Notes: generated by a model from the letters alone, not told the origin. A stretch of DNA of 64,000 bases from JAWSVE01 sp050789445 (GCA_050789445.1 JAILXR010000001.1:1426001-1490000); one strand, 5' to 3'; positions 17,669 through 25,105 are shown, counted from the stretch's first letter. A program made the numbers and translations.

Positions 17669-17720
17669 TTTTAGTTACTAAGGAGGTCTAAATACTTTTT
17701 CGAACGGCCAGTTTATGCAA

Positions 17721-17740
17721 AATAGACAGCGCTGTCATTA
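17721..17740. promoter_or_regulatory. LacI-type operator between GH3 and LacI genes
   Basis: AATAGACAGCGCTGTCATTA contains the perfect 12-bp palindrome GACAGCGCTGTC (17725-17736). It matches the operator at 13711-13730 in the core GACARCGCTGTC. It lies in the divergent gap and would allow the LacI protein to control the beta-glucosidase and its own gene. Confidence 0.75.
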
Positions 17741-17831
17741 ATTTATAGCTCGGCCCAATCATACAATTTAATATTTCAAACAAACCAATGATCATCAACG
17801 ACTCAGTGAGCTTGCAAGACACCAAAATTTC

Positions 17832-18905
17832 ATGGATATTAGCCACATTACACAACCACAGGATGCTCTCTCTTTGGCCAATCACAAAAAAAAAGCCACC
17901 ATTAATGATGTGGCCGCGCTCGCTGACGTTTCAATAAAAACGGTATCTAGAGTAGTCAACAAAGAAGGCAACCTTCGCGAAGCAACGCGAGAAAAAGTCC
18001 TGAAGGCCATAAAAAAATTAAACTACACGCCCAATTTATCTGCTCGTGGTCTTGCTGGGCATCACTCGTTTTTATTTGCTGTTCTTTACGACAACCCCAG
18101 TGCTAACTATATTTTAGATATTCAAAATGGCGTACTGAAAGAATGCCGAAAGGAAGGTTTTGATTTATTGATTCACCCCTGTCAGGCCAACTCAACAAAA
18201 CTGTTTGACGAAATAGAAGAATTAGTGAGAAAAAGCCGAGTAGCAGGCATAATCCTGACACCTCCTCTTTCAGATAAAATATCACTACAAAAGAAAATGC
18301 AAAAAGCGGGGATTCCTTTTGTAAGAATCGCTCCCAAAAATCGTGATCTTATGTCTCCTTTTGTACATTGTGACGATCAAACAGCCGCTTGCAGAATGAC
18401 TGAACATTTACTCGCACTCGGACATACCGAGATTGCATTTATTAAAGGTCATCCCGACCACGGTGCTAGCGAGTTACGTTTAATGGGTTATAAAAGTGCA
18501 TTGAAGCAGGCAGGGCTGCCAATTAAAAAAACTTTCATTCGGCAAGGCCAATTTGATTTCAATTCTGGAGTTCGCTGTACAAAAGAATTGCTCACGCTAG
18601 ATTATCCACCAACTGCCATATTTGCTTGCAACGACGATATGGCCGCAGGCGTACTGTATGCCGCGCATCAATATAAAGTATCAGTACCAAAAGAATTATC
18701 GGTAGTCGGCTTTGATGACTCCCCCGTTGCACAACAAGTGTGGCCAGCACTGACAACCGTCAAGCAACCCATTCTAACAATGGCACAATCAGTAACAGCC
18801 GTTCTAATTGCCAAACTAAGAAAGAATTCCGATCAAAAGATTATTCAAGCGTTCGAATGCACCCTAGAAATAAGAGACTCGACAGCCAAACCGAAGAAAA
18901 AATAA
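17832..18905 (+). CDS. LacI-family repressor of the glucoside gene cluster
   Basis: A 357-residue regulator. The helix-turn-helix lies at about 22-45 (ATINDVAALADVSIKTVSRV), followed by the hinge helix region (LNYTPNLSARGLAGHHS) and a periplasmic-binding-protein-like sugar domain with the usual VHCDDQTAACRMTEHLLALGH and VVGFDDSPVA motifs. It is divergent from the GH3 gene. Two copies of a CG-centred palindrome, one here and one in the transporter/glucokinase gap, make it the likely repressor of all four genes. The inducer is unknown; glucose or a beta-glucoside is the simplest guess. Confidence 0.92.
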   Translation: MDISHITQPQDALSLANHKKKATINDVAALADVSIKTVSRVVNKEGNLREATREKVLKAIKKLNYTPNLSARGLAGHHSFLFAVLYDNPSANYILDIQNGVLKECRKEGFDLLIHPCQANSTKLFDEIEELVRKSRVAGIILTPPLSDKISLQKKMQKAGIPFVRIAPKNRDLMSPFVHCDDQTAACRMTEHLLALGHTEIAFIKGHPDHGASELRLMGYKSALKQAGLPIKKTFIRQGQFDFNSGVRCTKELLTLDYPPTAIFACNDDMAAGVLYAAHQYKVSVPKELSVVGFDDSPVAQQVWPALTTVKQPILTMAQSVTAVLIAKLRKNSDQKIIQAFECTLEIRDSTAKPKKK

Positions 18906-18998
18906 TTGCATTGCCAGCATTCAAAACCCAAATACGATACATACTGAACACATTAAAATAAGAAGAGAATAATTCGGAAGGAATGAATCAATAAAAAT

Positions 18999-19035
18999 AA
19001 AAAACGGCTCACACTTATACATATGAACCGTTTTT
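18999..19035. terminator. Bidirectional terminator between LacI gene and secreted-protein gene
   Basis: Arms AAAAACGGCTCA and TGAACCGTTTTT pair with one mismatch around a loop of about 13 nt. An A-run and T-run flank the stem, so it can serve both convergent genes. Confidence 0.75.
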
Positions 19036-19069
19036 ATACCGCAAAAAGCCATTAAACAACAAAAAAACT

Positions 19070-19795
19070 TTATGGATATCCAGACTCTGCAGGATTAACA
19101 ATCACTTCTAACACTTTCATGCTATTTGAGTATTGATTGTTATTAGAGAAAACGATTCTCCCCTGCCCTTTATAAAGCGCGGCGGTTCGATGATTGTCAG
19201 CGCCTTTAAAATTAAAAGGCCGAAAAGCCTTACCTGTCATATAGCTGGTTGTATTACTGGGTGTACCGGCTATTGAATACGCTTGCTCCATACTCATACC
19301 AAGTTGTACTTCTGTAATAGGCGATTTGCCACTAGCAGCTTCAACCTTAGGCGCAGACTTTGCCGCCATTTTTTTTGCCGCATCAAGTGACGTCATACCT
19401 GCAACATATTGCTCGCCCTCAGCAGAACCTAAAGATTTAGCTGCTTTAGAGCAATGCTTACGTGTTTTTCTATTAACCGCATTTTCAGCCACTTGAGTAA
19501 CCGCTGAATAATAACGACGGTTACCAGAAGCGACTAAGCCCTTACAAGACCAAGATACGGCATCGGCAAATGATTTACCTTCAGCCTTGGAATGCACCAG
19601 CATTGCTTCAGCAAGCGTGTCGAGAACAACAACATCCGCATTACCTGAACGCCCAATTGATTGAGCAGCATTACGTAAAGTGACTGGACCACCTTGAGAA
19701 ATTTGAGAGATGTAGGCATGACTGGCAGGTGATAGTTCAGCGGCATAAGCACCAGAAATACCTGTACACAATAATAAAGCGAGAATTTTTTTCAT
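19070..19795 (-). CDS. Exported protein with SmpA/BamE-like C-terminal motif
   Basis: A 241-residue protein with a clear signal peptide (MKKILALLLCTGISGAYAA). The middle is Ala/Lys-rich and helical with three cysteines (WSCKGL, RKHCSKAA). The end has TEVQLGMSMEQAYSIAGTPS, the pattern G-M-x-x-x-Q-A-x-x-x-x-G-x-P seen in SmpA/OmlA (BamE-like) domains, followed by short strands (GQGRIVFSNNNQYSNSMKVLEV). It probably acts in the periplasm, but function is unknown. It stands alone, next to the mobile element that begins about 150 bp upstream of its start. Confidence 0.6.
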   Translation of the reverse strand: MKKILALLLCTGISGAYAAELSPASHAYISQISQGGPVTLRNAAQSIGRSGNADVVVLDTLAEAMLVHSKAEGKSFADAVSWSCKGLVASGNRRYYSAVTQVAENAVNRKTRKHCSKAAKSLGSAEGEQYVAGMTSLDAAKKMAAKSAPKVEAASGKSPITEVQLGMSMEQAYSIAGTPSNTTSYMTGKAFRPFNFKGADNHRTAALYKGQGRIVFSNNNQYSNSMKVLEVIVNPAESGYP

Positions 19796-19945
19796 TCGTT
19801 GAGTCCTTCAGCGTTAGTTTTAGAGTATTAAAATGTTGGCTTAATTTGTAAGGTTGTCAGCGCTTATACAACACACAAAATCAAAGCCGATGGTAATTGA
19901 AACAGAGCGACCTACGAGAATAATGATTTTCTAGTTAATTACAAT

Positions 19946-19981
19946 GTCAATTCAGGATCAAAGGGTCAGAGTTGTTGATTT
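19946..19981 (+). repeat. Left 36-bp inverted repeat of the element
   Basis: Begins GTCAATTCAGGATCAAAG and ends GTTGATTT. The reverse complement of the right copy at 21833-21868 matches at 33 of 36 positions. The core GGATCAAAGGGTCAGAGT recurs at 20285 and, inverted with small changes, at about 20169-20195. Confidence 0.9.
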
Positions 19982-20165
19982 CTTTTACTCTTAAATCTCT
20001 TAGACTTCCTATCACCCCCATGGCTCGACAAACTCAAGCGTCTATTCGCCATCGCTTCTAACTCTTCCGTAAAACGATTATCACCTAACACCCAACCCTT
20101 ATTGGTAGCATTTCTAATTTTATCTAAATCGGCTGCCTCCATTCGCCCTTTAAATAAAGTTTGAT
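19966..20165 (-). pseudogene. Partial copy of the transposase 3' end
   Basis: Reads in frame for about 66 residues almost identical to the end of the complete transposase (FKGRM, then GDNRFTEELEAMANRR, ending KRNQQL). The upstream two thirds with the catalytic HxH and Tyr are missing. At DNA level 19955-20160 matches 20285-20490 with roughly 16 differences in 206 bp and no gaps. The frame continues upstream into unrelated sequence, so an open frame of 98 codons exists, but it is a remnant. Confidence 0.85.
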
Positions 20166-20168
20166 ACT

Positions 20169-20195
20169 GATCAACTACTCTGATCCCTTGATCCT
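20169..20195 (-). repeat. Internal inverted copy of the element end
   Basis: ATCAACTACTCTGATCCCTT followed by GATCC is a right-type end like that at 21835-21860. Together with the left end at 19946 it frames a 250-bp mini-element that contains only the transposase 3' remnant. Confidence 0.75.
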
Positions 20196-20284
20196 GCTCA
20201 CGACGCTGGATACAAAAAAGCAGGAGATGAATTACTCCATTAAAGGCGGTGAATCTATTCAAAGGGGCAAGGGATTTATTATCC

Positions 20285-20490
20285 GGATCAAAGGGTCAGA
20301 GTTGTTGATTTCTTTTATTCTTAAATCTCTTAGACTTCCTATCACCCCCGTGGCTCGAAAAACTCAAGCGTCTATTCGCCATTGCCTCTAACTCTTCCGT
20401 AAAACGATTATCGCCTAACACCCGTCCCTTATTGATAGAATGTCTAATTTTATCCAAATCGGCCACCCCCATTCGCCCCTTAAATAAAGC
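20285..20490 (-). repeat. Second copy of the 206-bp direct repeat (element end plus transposase 3' end)
   Basis: Matches 19955-20160 at about 92 percent by visual count. It starts with the core GGATCAAAGGGTCAGAGT and runs into the coding end of the complete transposase. Confidence 0.85.
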
Positions 20491-21015
20491 TTTATAAGCA
20501 ACCTGTCGCTCCTCTTTCGTTTTTCCTAAAGCATGATATAACTTGTGAGGAGTAACTAACTCGATATCTTTTCCGATGGCGTTATATTGAAAACTAGACC
20601 ATGGATATTCGCCCGCATGATCAACCATACACGCCCTAACAGGATTCAATTCGATATATCGGTAAAGAGTTAACAAGTAAGTTTCGCTATCGACGAGAGA
20701 AGATTTAAATCGCCCCTCCCACAAAGTACCTGAACGCTGATAAACAGAATTAATGTAGCGTACATAATAACGCCCCAGCGACTGCATCATCTTTGATAAA
20801 CCTTGCGCATCACTGGGCGTCGCCAACAAATGTACATGGTTAGTCATCAAAACATATGCATGAATCTCAACACAAAACCTTTGGCTGTATTCTTTTAATT
20901 TATCGAGATAAACGGCGTAATCCATATCGTCAAAAAAACAGGCCTGACGATTGTTACCGCGCTGAATAATATGATGGGAACAGCCCGCAACAAACGGGCG
21001 AGGAAGTCTAGCCAT
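20296..21015 (-). CDS. Y1 (HUH) transposase, REP-associated tyrosine transposase type
   Basis: A 239-residue single-stranded-DNA transposase of the Y1_Tnp/RAYT group. It starts ARLPRPFVAGCSHHIIQRGN, has the HUH metal motif His60-x-His62 in MTNHVHLLATPSD, and a Tyr-rich helix (GRYYVRYINSVYQRSGTLWE) with the likely catalytic Tyr87. YIELNPVRACMV is another family hallmark. AAAGGAAAGG precedes the ATG. The basic C-terminus (SSHGGDRKSKRFKNKRNQQL) runs into the element end, so the gene's 3' end is part of the repeat. A partial second copy of this 3' end lies directly downstream. Confidence 0.92.
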   Translation of the reverse strand: MARLPRPFVAGCSHHIIQRGNNRQACFFDDMDYAVYLDKLKEYSQRFCVEIHAYVLMTNHVHLLATPSDAQGLSKMMQSLGRYYVRYINSVYQRSGTLWEGRFKSSLVDSETYLLTLYRYIELNPVRACMVDHAGEYPWSSFQYNAIGKDIELVTPHKLYHALGKTKEERQVAYKALFKGRMGVADLDKIRHSINKGRVLGDNRFTEELEAMANRRLSFSSHGGDRKSKRFKNKRNQQL

Positions 21016-21284
21016 GGAATCCTTTCCTTTAAGCTATTAAAAATAAATAACAAATCTTTCTAATTCTAAATCCGCCGTTTCAAAAGTCTGTATTAGCCTC
21101 TATCAAAAATCAACCGCTCTTTCATTTTCACCCTAAAGAAAACCGAAACCCTCCATGGCGGCTATACGAGAATTCTACCAACAGGGAACATGCTTACACT
21201 TATATAGAAAAGCCAAACACGCTGTGTTAACTTGTACACAATCAATCACAAAGCAACACATCTGGAGCTATTTAGGAGTCACAC

Positions 21285-21527
21285 ATGTCGACAACAATGA
21301 CCATTCGCCTTGAAAACGAACTTAAAGACCGCCTCGATCAGCTAGCCGAGGCGACCCATCGCTCCAAATCCTTTTTAGCTGCCGAAGCACTGAAAGATTA
21401 CATCGAACTCAATGAGTGGCAAATTCAAGAAATTAAAACAGCGCTCAATGAAGCAGACAACGGTGAGTTTGCAACAGAAAAAGAGCTGAAGAAAACGCTA
21501 AAAAAATGGGGTGTAAATGGAAATTAA
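21285..21527 (+). CDS. Antitoxin, ribbon-helix-helix (ParD/CopG type)
   Basis: An 80-residue protein with an N-terminal ribbon-helix-helix DNA-binding domain (MTIRLENELKDRLDQLAEAT, then HRSKSFLAAEALKDYIE) and an acidic C-terminal tail that would wrap around the toxin. AGGAG is well placed before the ATG. The next gene starts 11 bp before its stop, the classic toxin-antitoxin overlap. It likely neutralises the toxin and represses the operon. The pair sits inside the inverted-repeat element. Confidence 0.9.
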   Translation: MSTTMTIRLENELKDRLDQLAEATHRSKSFLAAEALKDYIELNEWQIQEIKTALNEADNGEFATEKELKKTLKKWGVNGN

Positions 21528-21807
21528 ATGGCTCATCAAAGCATTAGAAAACATTGACGATGAAGCCGAATACATTGCCCAAGAAAATCCAGCAGCGGCG
21601 AAAATAGTCGTTCAACGTATAGTCGATGCCGTTAACCAACTCGCTGACAATCCGGCCCTAGGCCATACCGGCCGCATTCATGGCACACGAGAACTGGTGG
21701 TACCGGACACTCGTTACATCGTGCCCTACCGAGTGAAACAAAGGCTTAATCGTATTGAAATCCTCCGCGTATTCCACTCATCTCGTAGACGGGCTAAACG
21801 CTGGTAG
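21517..21807 (+). CDS. Toxin, ParE/RelE superfamily
   Basis: A 96-residue protein typical of the ParE/RelE fold: two N-terminal helices (ALENIDDEAEYIAQENPAAA), NQLADNPALGHTGRIHGTRE, a central strand (LVVPDTRYIVPYRV) and a basic C-terminal strand ending in EILRVFHSSRRRAKRW. ParE members poison gyrase and RelE members cleave mRNA; the sequence (TRELVVP..YIVPYRV) fits the ParE-like side better, but the target is not settled by sequence. It overlaps the antitoxin by 11 bp and ends 25 bp before the right inverted repeat. Confidence 0.9.
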   Translation: MEIKWLIKALENIDDEAEYIAQENPAAAKIVVQRIVDAVNQLADNPALGHTGRIHGTRELVVPDTRYIVPYRVKQRLNRIEILRVFHSSRRRAKRW

Positions 21808-21832
21808 TGCATTGTTTTTTAGGGCTTGCTAA

Positions 21833-21868
21833 AAATCAACTACTCTGACCCCTTGATCCTAAATTGAC
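21833..21868 (-). repeat. Right 36-bp inverted repeat of the element
   Basis: Starts AAATCAACTACTCTGACC and ends in AAATTGAC. It is the inverted partner of 19946-19981 with three mismatches. It also encodes the last residues and the stop codon of the short lipoprotein frame on the minus strand. Confidence 0.9.
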
Positions 21869-22056
21869 TGGTCAGATAGATTTCTCACAGCAACAATTAC
21901 TGTTTTCAGACATTCGTCAGTATCACCCGAAAGCCTTAAAGAAAACATTTTCCCGCCGTCAAGAGTTTCATATGTCCGCCACCCCTCTAACTGTTTATTT
22001 GAAGCTCCACTACACGCGACTAAAAAAACTGTAAAATAAAGAAAAAGACTCCTCAC
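21859..22056 (-). CDS. Small lipoprotein, possibly 3'-truncated by the element
   Basis: A 65-residue frame with a type II signal peptide (LFLYFTVFLVACSG; lipid-modified Cys15). The rest (LEGWRTYETLDGGKMFSLRL) does not match a family I recognise. Its stop codon TAG lies inside the right inverted repeat of the adjacent element, so the original gene may have been longer and cut by insertion. No copy of the missing part was recognised on the far side of the element, so truncation is a hypothesis. Confidence 0.45.
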   Translation of the reverse strand: MRSLFLYFTVFLVACSGASNKQLEGWRTYETLDGGKMFSLRLSGDTDECLKTVIVAVRNLSDQSI

Positions 22057-22241
22057 CTAGACCCTCCTTGCCTCTCTAAATAGTCCCGATAGTTATAGAC
22101 ATTATCAACCAATCCACACTCCTCTTCGATTAAAAGTGTCCGTTTATTTGGGAAGGTTCAGCGATAGTAAACAACAATGAGACTGCCCTTTAAGTAAGGG
22201 TGACTAGACAAGGAATATGAAAACAACAGAAAAGAAAAAAT

Positions 22242-22316
22242 TGGAGCGGGAAACGAGGCTCGAACTCGCGACCCCAACCTTGGCAAGGTTGTGCTCTACC
22301 ACTGAGCTATTCCCGC
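22242..22316 (-). tRNA. tRNA-Gly (GCC)
   Basis: The reverse complement folds as a tRNA: acceptor GCGGGAA paired with TTCCCGC, D-arm AGCTCAGTGGTAGAGC, anticodon stem-loop CAACCTTGCCAAGGTTG with anticodon GCC, T-arm with GTTCGAGCC, and an encoded CCA at the 3' end (22242-22244). It lies 124 bp downstream of tRNA-Glu on the same strand, probably co-transcribed. Confidence 0.97.
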
Positions 22317-22440
22317 TTTGAGATGAGATAATATGCTTTTGAGCTGCTAAATTTGAACGGCTAAAAAACATATCTCACTCTGTGTAAAAGACCATGATGA
22401 TCTTTTAACAGCCACTTCTCACCATAAAACAAAGAAAAAG

Positions 22441-22516
22441 TGGCGTCCCCTAGGGGAGTCGAACCCCTGTTGCCTGGATGAAAACCAGGTGTCCTAGGCC
22501 TCTAGACGAAGGGGAC
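22441..22516 (-). tRNA. tRNA-Glu (UUC)
   Basis: The reverse complement begins GTCCCCTTCGTCTAGAGGCC, the standard bacterial tRNA-Glu start. The anticodon loop is GGTTTTCATCC with anticodon TTC. T-arm GGGGTTCGACTCCCC and an encoded CCA follow. A strong promoter stands 40 bp upstream. Confidence 0.98.
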
Positions 22517-22556
22517 CCAGATCTTTGGCAACCGATGGTTGTCAAAAGAGGTGCGC

Positions 22557-22585
22557 ATTCTAAGTATCCAGTGTTCGCCTGTCAA
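22557..22585 (-). promoter_or_regulatory. Sigma-70 promoter of the tRNA genes
   Basis: On the minus strand TTGACA (22585-22580) is followed by 17 bp and TAGAAT (22562-22557), then a GC-rich stretch GCGCACC of the kind found in stringently controlled stable-RNA promoters. It directs transcription into tRNA-Glu. Confidence 0.85.
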
Positions 22586-22801
22586 CTCCTTTCCCAAAGC
22601 AAATGCAAGACTGATAAGAAGACAAACGCTCTAAGATTCCCTCTCAAAAACAATAGGTTAAGCCGTAACCAGCGTTAGCGGCTCTAGCGGCTATACTTAT
22701 GCCTAGGAAACTACTTTGAAGGTCGTTAGTAACGGCCAGAAGTGGTACTCAAGCAGCCATATTTTGCCTTTGTAGCGAATTCATCATAAAAGGAGGCCAG
22801 C

Positions 22802-23539
22802 ATGTCATCGACCTTTATTATCGGGCTCATTGCCGCTGTTTTGTGCTGTTTGCTCGGCTATGCTTTTGTTTTTCAATCCGCTGAGCATAAGTCTCAACAA
22901 AAACAACGGCTTCTGTCTGCATTTAAGCAACAGCTGCTCAATTTAGTTGGGGTGGCTGAGGGGGTTCCAAAAGGCCTGCTGACAAAAGATTTAGCCGGAT
23001 TAATTTATCATTGTATTACTGATGTCAGCGAGCAGCTGATACGGCTTGATCCTCGAAACGAGTCGTTTAGACAAACGCATTCGAAGTATCAGCAGTTAAT
23101 GGCTGCGACCAAAAACCAAAGTAACAATGCTTCTCCGTCATTTGGGAATAGCCAAGAGATTAAAAATGCTCAGTATTTTTTACGGCAGCTGCATGGGATT
23201 ATTGAAACTCTTCAACAGCAAAATAAATTAAAGAGCGAACACGCCAGTGGTTATAGTGAGCAAGTAAAAGAATTGATTTTGCAAACATCAATTGAAGAAT
23301 GTTTTTTATTGGCGAAAAAAGCCAAAGATGAAGGTAATCAAAAAACCGAAGCGCTTTATTATCAACACACTATTGAATTGCTCAACAAATCAAATCAAAA
23401 CGGAAGATTCAACGATCAGATTTCTCAAGTTCAATTGAAAAAATCAAAAACGGAACAAGATATGCTAACGAAACAACAGGCCATGCTAGCCGAATCAAAA
23501 AAAGGCCATTCACAATCTGTAAATGGCCCTAATATTTAA
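22802..23539 (+). CDS. Membrane-anchored protein of unknown function
   Basis: A 245-residue protein with one N-terminal membrane segment (residues 4-24, IIGLIAAVLCCLLGYAFVF). The rest is polar and almost wholly helical, with many Gln, Lys and Glu residues and probable coiled coil near 125-235 (YFLRQLHGIIETLQQQNKLK). AAAGGAGG gives a very good ribosome site for the ATG. I do not recognise a family. The topology suggests a long helical domain, cytoplasmic or periplasmic. Its 3' end contains the hairpin that terminates the convergent DUF1499 gene. Confidence 0.7.
   Translation: MSSTFIIGLIAAVLCCLLGYAFVFQSAEHKSQQKQRLLSAFKQQLLNLVGVAEGVPKGLLTKDLAGLIYHCITDVSEQLIRLDPRNESFRQTHSKYQQLMAATKNQSNNASPSFGNSQEIKNAQYFLRQLHGIIETLQQQNKLKSEHASGYSEQVKELILQTSIEECFLLAKKAKDEGNQKTEALYYQHTIELLNKSNQNGRFNDQISQVQLKKSKTEQDMLTKQQAMLAESKKGHSQSVNGPNI
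23497..23529 (-). terminator. Terminator of the DUF1499 gene, inside the neighbour's 3' end
   Basis: On the minus strand GGGCCATT...AATGGCC forms a stem of 7 bp or more followed by seven T residues. It lies within the last coding codons of the convergent plus-strand gene. Confidence 0.7.
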
Positions 23540-23573
23540 CTCTCTATTAATACTCTGTTTTAAGCTCTCTATT

Positions 23574-24305
23574 TTATTTGAGAAAGGCTTCTTGAAAGGT
23601 TTTTATTCTTTTCGCGTTCGCACCTAAATCACTTTGCCCAACACGTGATACTGACCTCATATCAATTCGGCTACCTTCCGGCGTTGCGGTTACGCGAATC
23701 ACCACATCATCTTTAAATCCAAAAAAAGCCGTTTCATCAAAAGCTTCTATCGTTCCTGCTGATTCATTTTCAGAAAGGATTTCCCAGCCGAGCGTTTTAA
23801 CCGTCGCCAAACTTTTTTGATAAGCTTCTGCTGAAGATAGTGTTGACAACAAAGGCTTAACATCTGGATAGGCTTTTTGCTGTAGTTTTGCAAGATCATT
23901 ATTTTCTCTTGCCAAAGAGTTACTCCCCTCTCCTCTTGCGGATATTGCTGCACTGTATTGCGGAGGGTTTTCTAAATCGGTTGTTATGTCATGAATTGCT
24001 GGTACACCAAAGTTTTTCGCCCCAACGACCAACACAATAATGACTAGAGGTAATAGGCCTACCACCAAAGCCAATAACCCAGGACCTCGCCATGCACTAG
24101 AACCAACGATAAAAGACAGTAAAACCCCAAGCAGAGCGATAACACCCAGTGCAACAATGCATAACAAGCTTAATCCAAAACCATAAAAAGCAAGTTTAAA
24201 AGGCAAGAAGGAGAATTTATTGCCGAGAAGTCCGATAACCATCACCGCAATTAACACAAGTTGAATTCTAAAAAGCCAAGCCGTCCACACCATATCTTTA
24301 GTCAT
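23574..24305 (-). CDS. DUF1499 membrane protein
   Basis: A 243-residue protein. The N-terminal 105 residues contain three hydrophobic helices (VLIAVMVIGLLGNKF, LSLLCIVALGVIALLGVLLS, LALVVGLLPLVIIVLVVG). Then comes the DUF1499 domain, opened by VPAIHDITTDLENPP and including TIEAFDETAFFGFKDDVVIRV and SRVGQSDLGANAKRIKTF. DUF1499 occurs in envelope proteins of proteobacteria and cyanobacteria but has no known activity. It is separated by 48 bp from the Tag-like gene upstream on the same strand, so the two may be co-transcribed. Confidence 0.88.
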   Translation of the reverse strand: MTKDMVWTAWLFRIQLVLIAVMVIGLLGNKFSFLPFKLAFYGFGLSLLCIVALGVIALLGVLLSFIVGSSAWRGPGLLALVVGLLPLVIIVLVVGAKNFGVPAIHDITTDLENPPQYSAAISARGEGSNSLARENNDLAKLQQKAYPDVKPLLSTLSSAEAYQKSLATVKTLGWEILSENESAGTIEAFDETAFFGFKDDVVIRVTATPEGSRIDMRSVSRVGQSDLGANAKRIKTFQEAFLK

Positions 24306-24353
24306 AATTTTCTCTTTTCGTTTTTTAATGTTGTTAGTATTCTGTTTGATCGA

Positions 24354-25040
24354 TTAAATAAAATTTTCGCCAGTAGACATCGACACAATTCTACTGATTT
24401 CACTATAAGGTCGTTTGCTTTCTTCATGCCATTGATTAAAAGCCGTTTGTACTGCAATAAAATCTCTTTTTGATGTGGGTGTTTTGAGAGTACCGAGAAC
24501 ACCTTCTCTATGCAGGACCGCAACAACATCATCTGTTAATAAAAAAGTATCCTTGCCAACCATTCTTAAAAAGCGAGCGCCAGAATGGCCGCCAAGTGAA
24601 GAACCTTTTTTCTTGAGCAACATCCATAGCGAAACAATATCGTCTTCCGGCCATTTTGAAATCATTTTTCCGAAACTACCGTATTCTGCTGCAACATCGG
24701 TCACCATTAATGCATTGTTTCTGACTGCACGAATTTTTCCGAAATGCCTGATGATGCTTTTATCACTCGCTAGGGCTTCTAACTGCTCATCGCTGAAACG
24801 TGCAACGACCGTAGGATTAAACTGTTTAAATGCAATTTCAAATGCAGGCCATTTTTTATCAACCATGGCGTGCTTTAACCCTGCACGAAACACTCGACGA
24901 CTCATTTCTGATAAATATCGGTCATCGGCCAATGCTAATAATTGTTTTTTTGATTTAGCTTTCGGTAGTTGATCTTCAACTCTCTTTTTACTACCTTTTC
25001 TTTTGACGGCTTGCTCGTAGATATCCGCAAAATTTTTCAT
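24354..25040 (-). CDS. DNA-3-methyladenine glycosylase I-like protein (HhH superfamily)
   Basis: A 228-residue protein resembling Tag-type base-excision glycosylases: MSRRVFRAGLKHAMVDKKWP, FEIAFKQFNPTVVARFSDEQ, then IIRHFGKIRAVRNNA, the usual order of the family helices. It contains no cysteine, so the zinc-snap Cys ligands of E. coli Tag are absent. It therefore belongs to a divergent branch whose base specificity is uncertain. It is followed on the same strand by the DUF1499 gene and preceded by msrB. Confidence 0.8.
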   Translation of the reverse strand: MKNFADIYEQAVKRKGSKKRVEDQLPKAKSKKQLLALADDRYLSEMSRRVFRAGLKHAMVDKKWPAFEIAFKQFNPTVVARFSDEQLEALASDKSIIRHFGKIRAVRNNALMVTDVAAEYGSFGKMISKWPEDDIVSLWMLLKKKGSSLGGHSGARFLRMVGKDTFLLTDDVVAVLHREGVLGTLKTPTSKRDFIAVQTAFNQWHEESKRPYSEISRIVSMSTGENFI

Positions 25041-25105
25041 GGCTTACATATTCACTATTTATATTTTGGCCGGTTTATTATTTGGCTATTTTATTTCTTT
25101 TTTGT

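Larger units (their letters stand above)
19946..21868. mobile_element. Putative transposable segment: Y1 transposase plus toxin-antitoxin pair
   Basis: A 1.92-kb segment is bounded by 36-bp inverted repeats (19946-19981 and 21833-21868) that differ at three positions. Inside, from the left, are a copy of the transposase 3' end, a right-type end facing inward (about 20169-20195), a second left-type end (20285-20311), the complete transposase on the minus strand, and a ParD/ParE-like pair on the plus strand. The right repeat begins 25 bp after the toxin stop. The ends, duplication and cargo suggest mobility or past mobility. Y1 transposases normally use subterminal hairpins and not long inverted repeats, so the mechanism is open. 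Confidence 0.6.

Noticed and set aside
17681..17690. Shine-Dalgarno-like AAGGAGGT on the plus strand in the GH3/LacI gap
   Set aside because: No start codon at a usable distance; the nearest ATG (17715) opens only an eight-codon frame.
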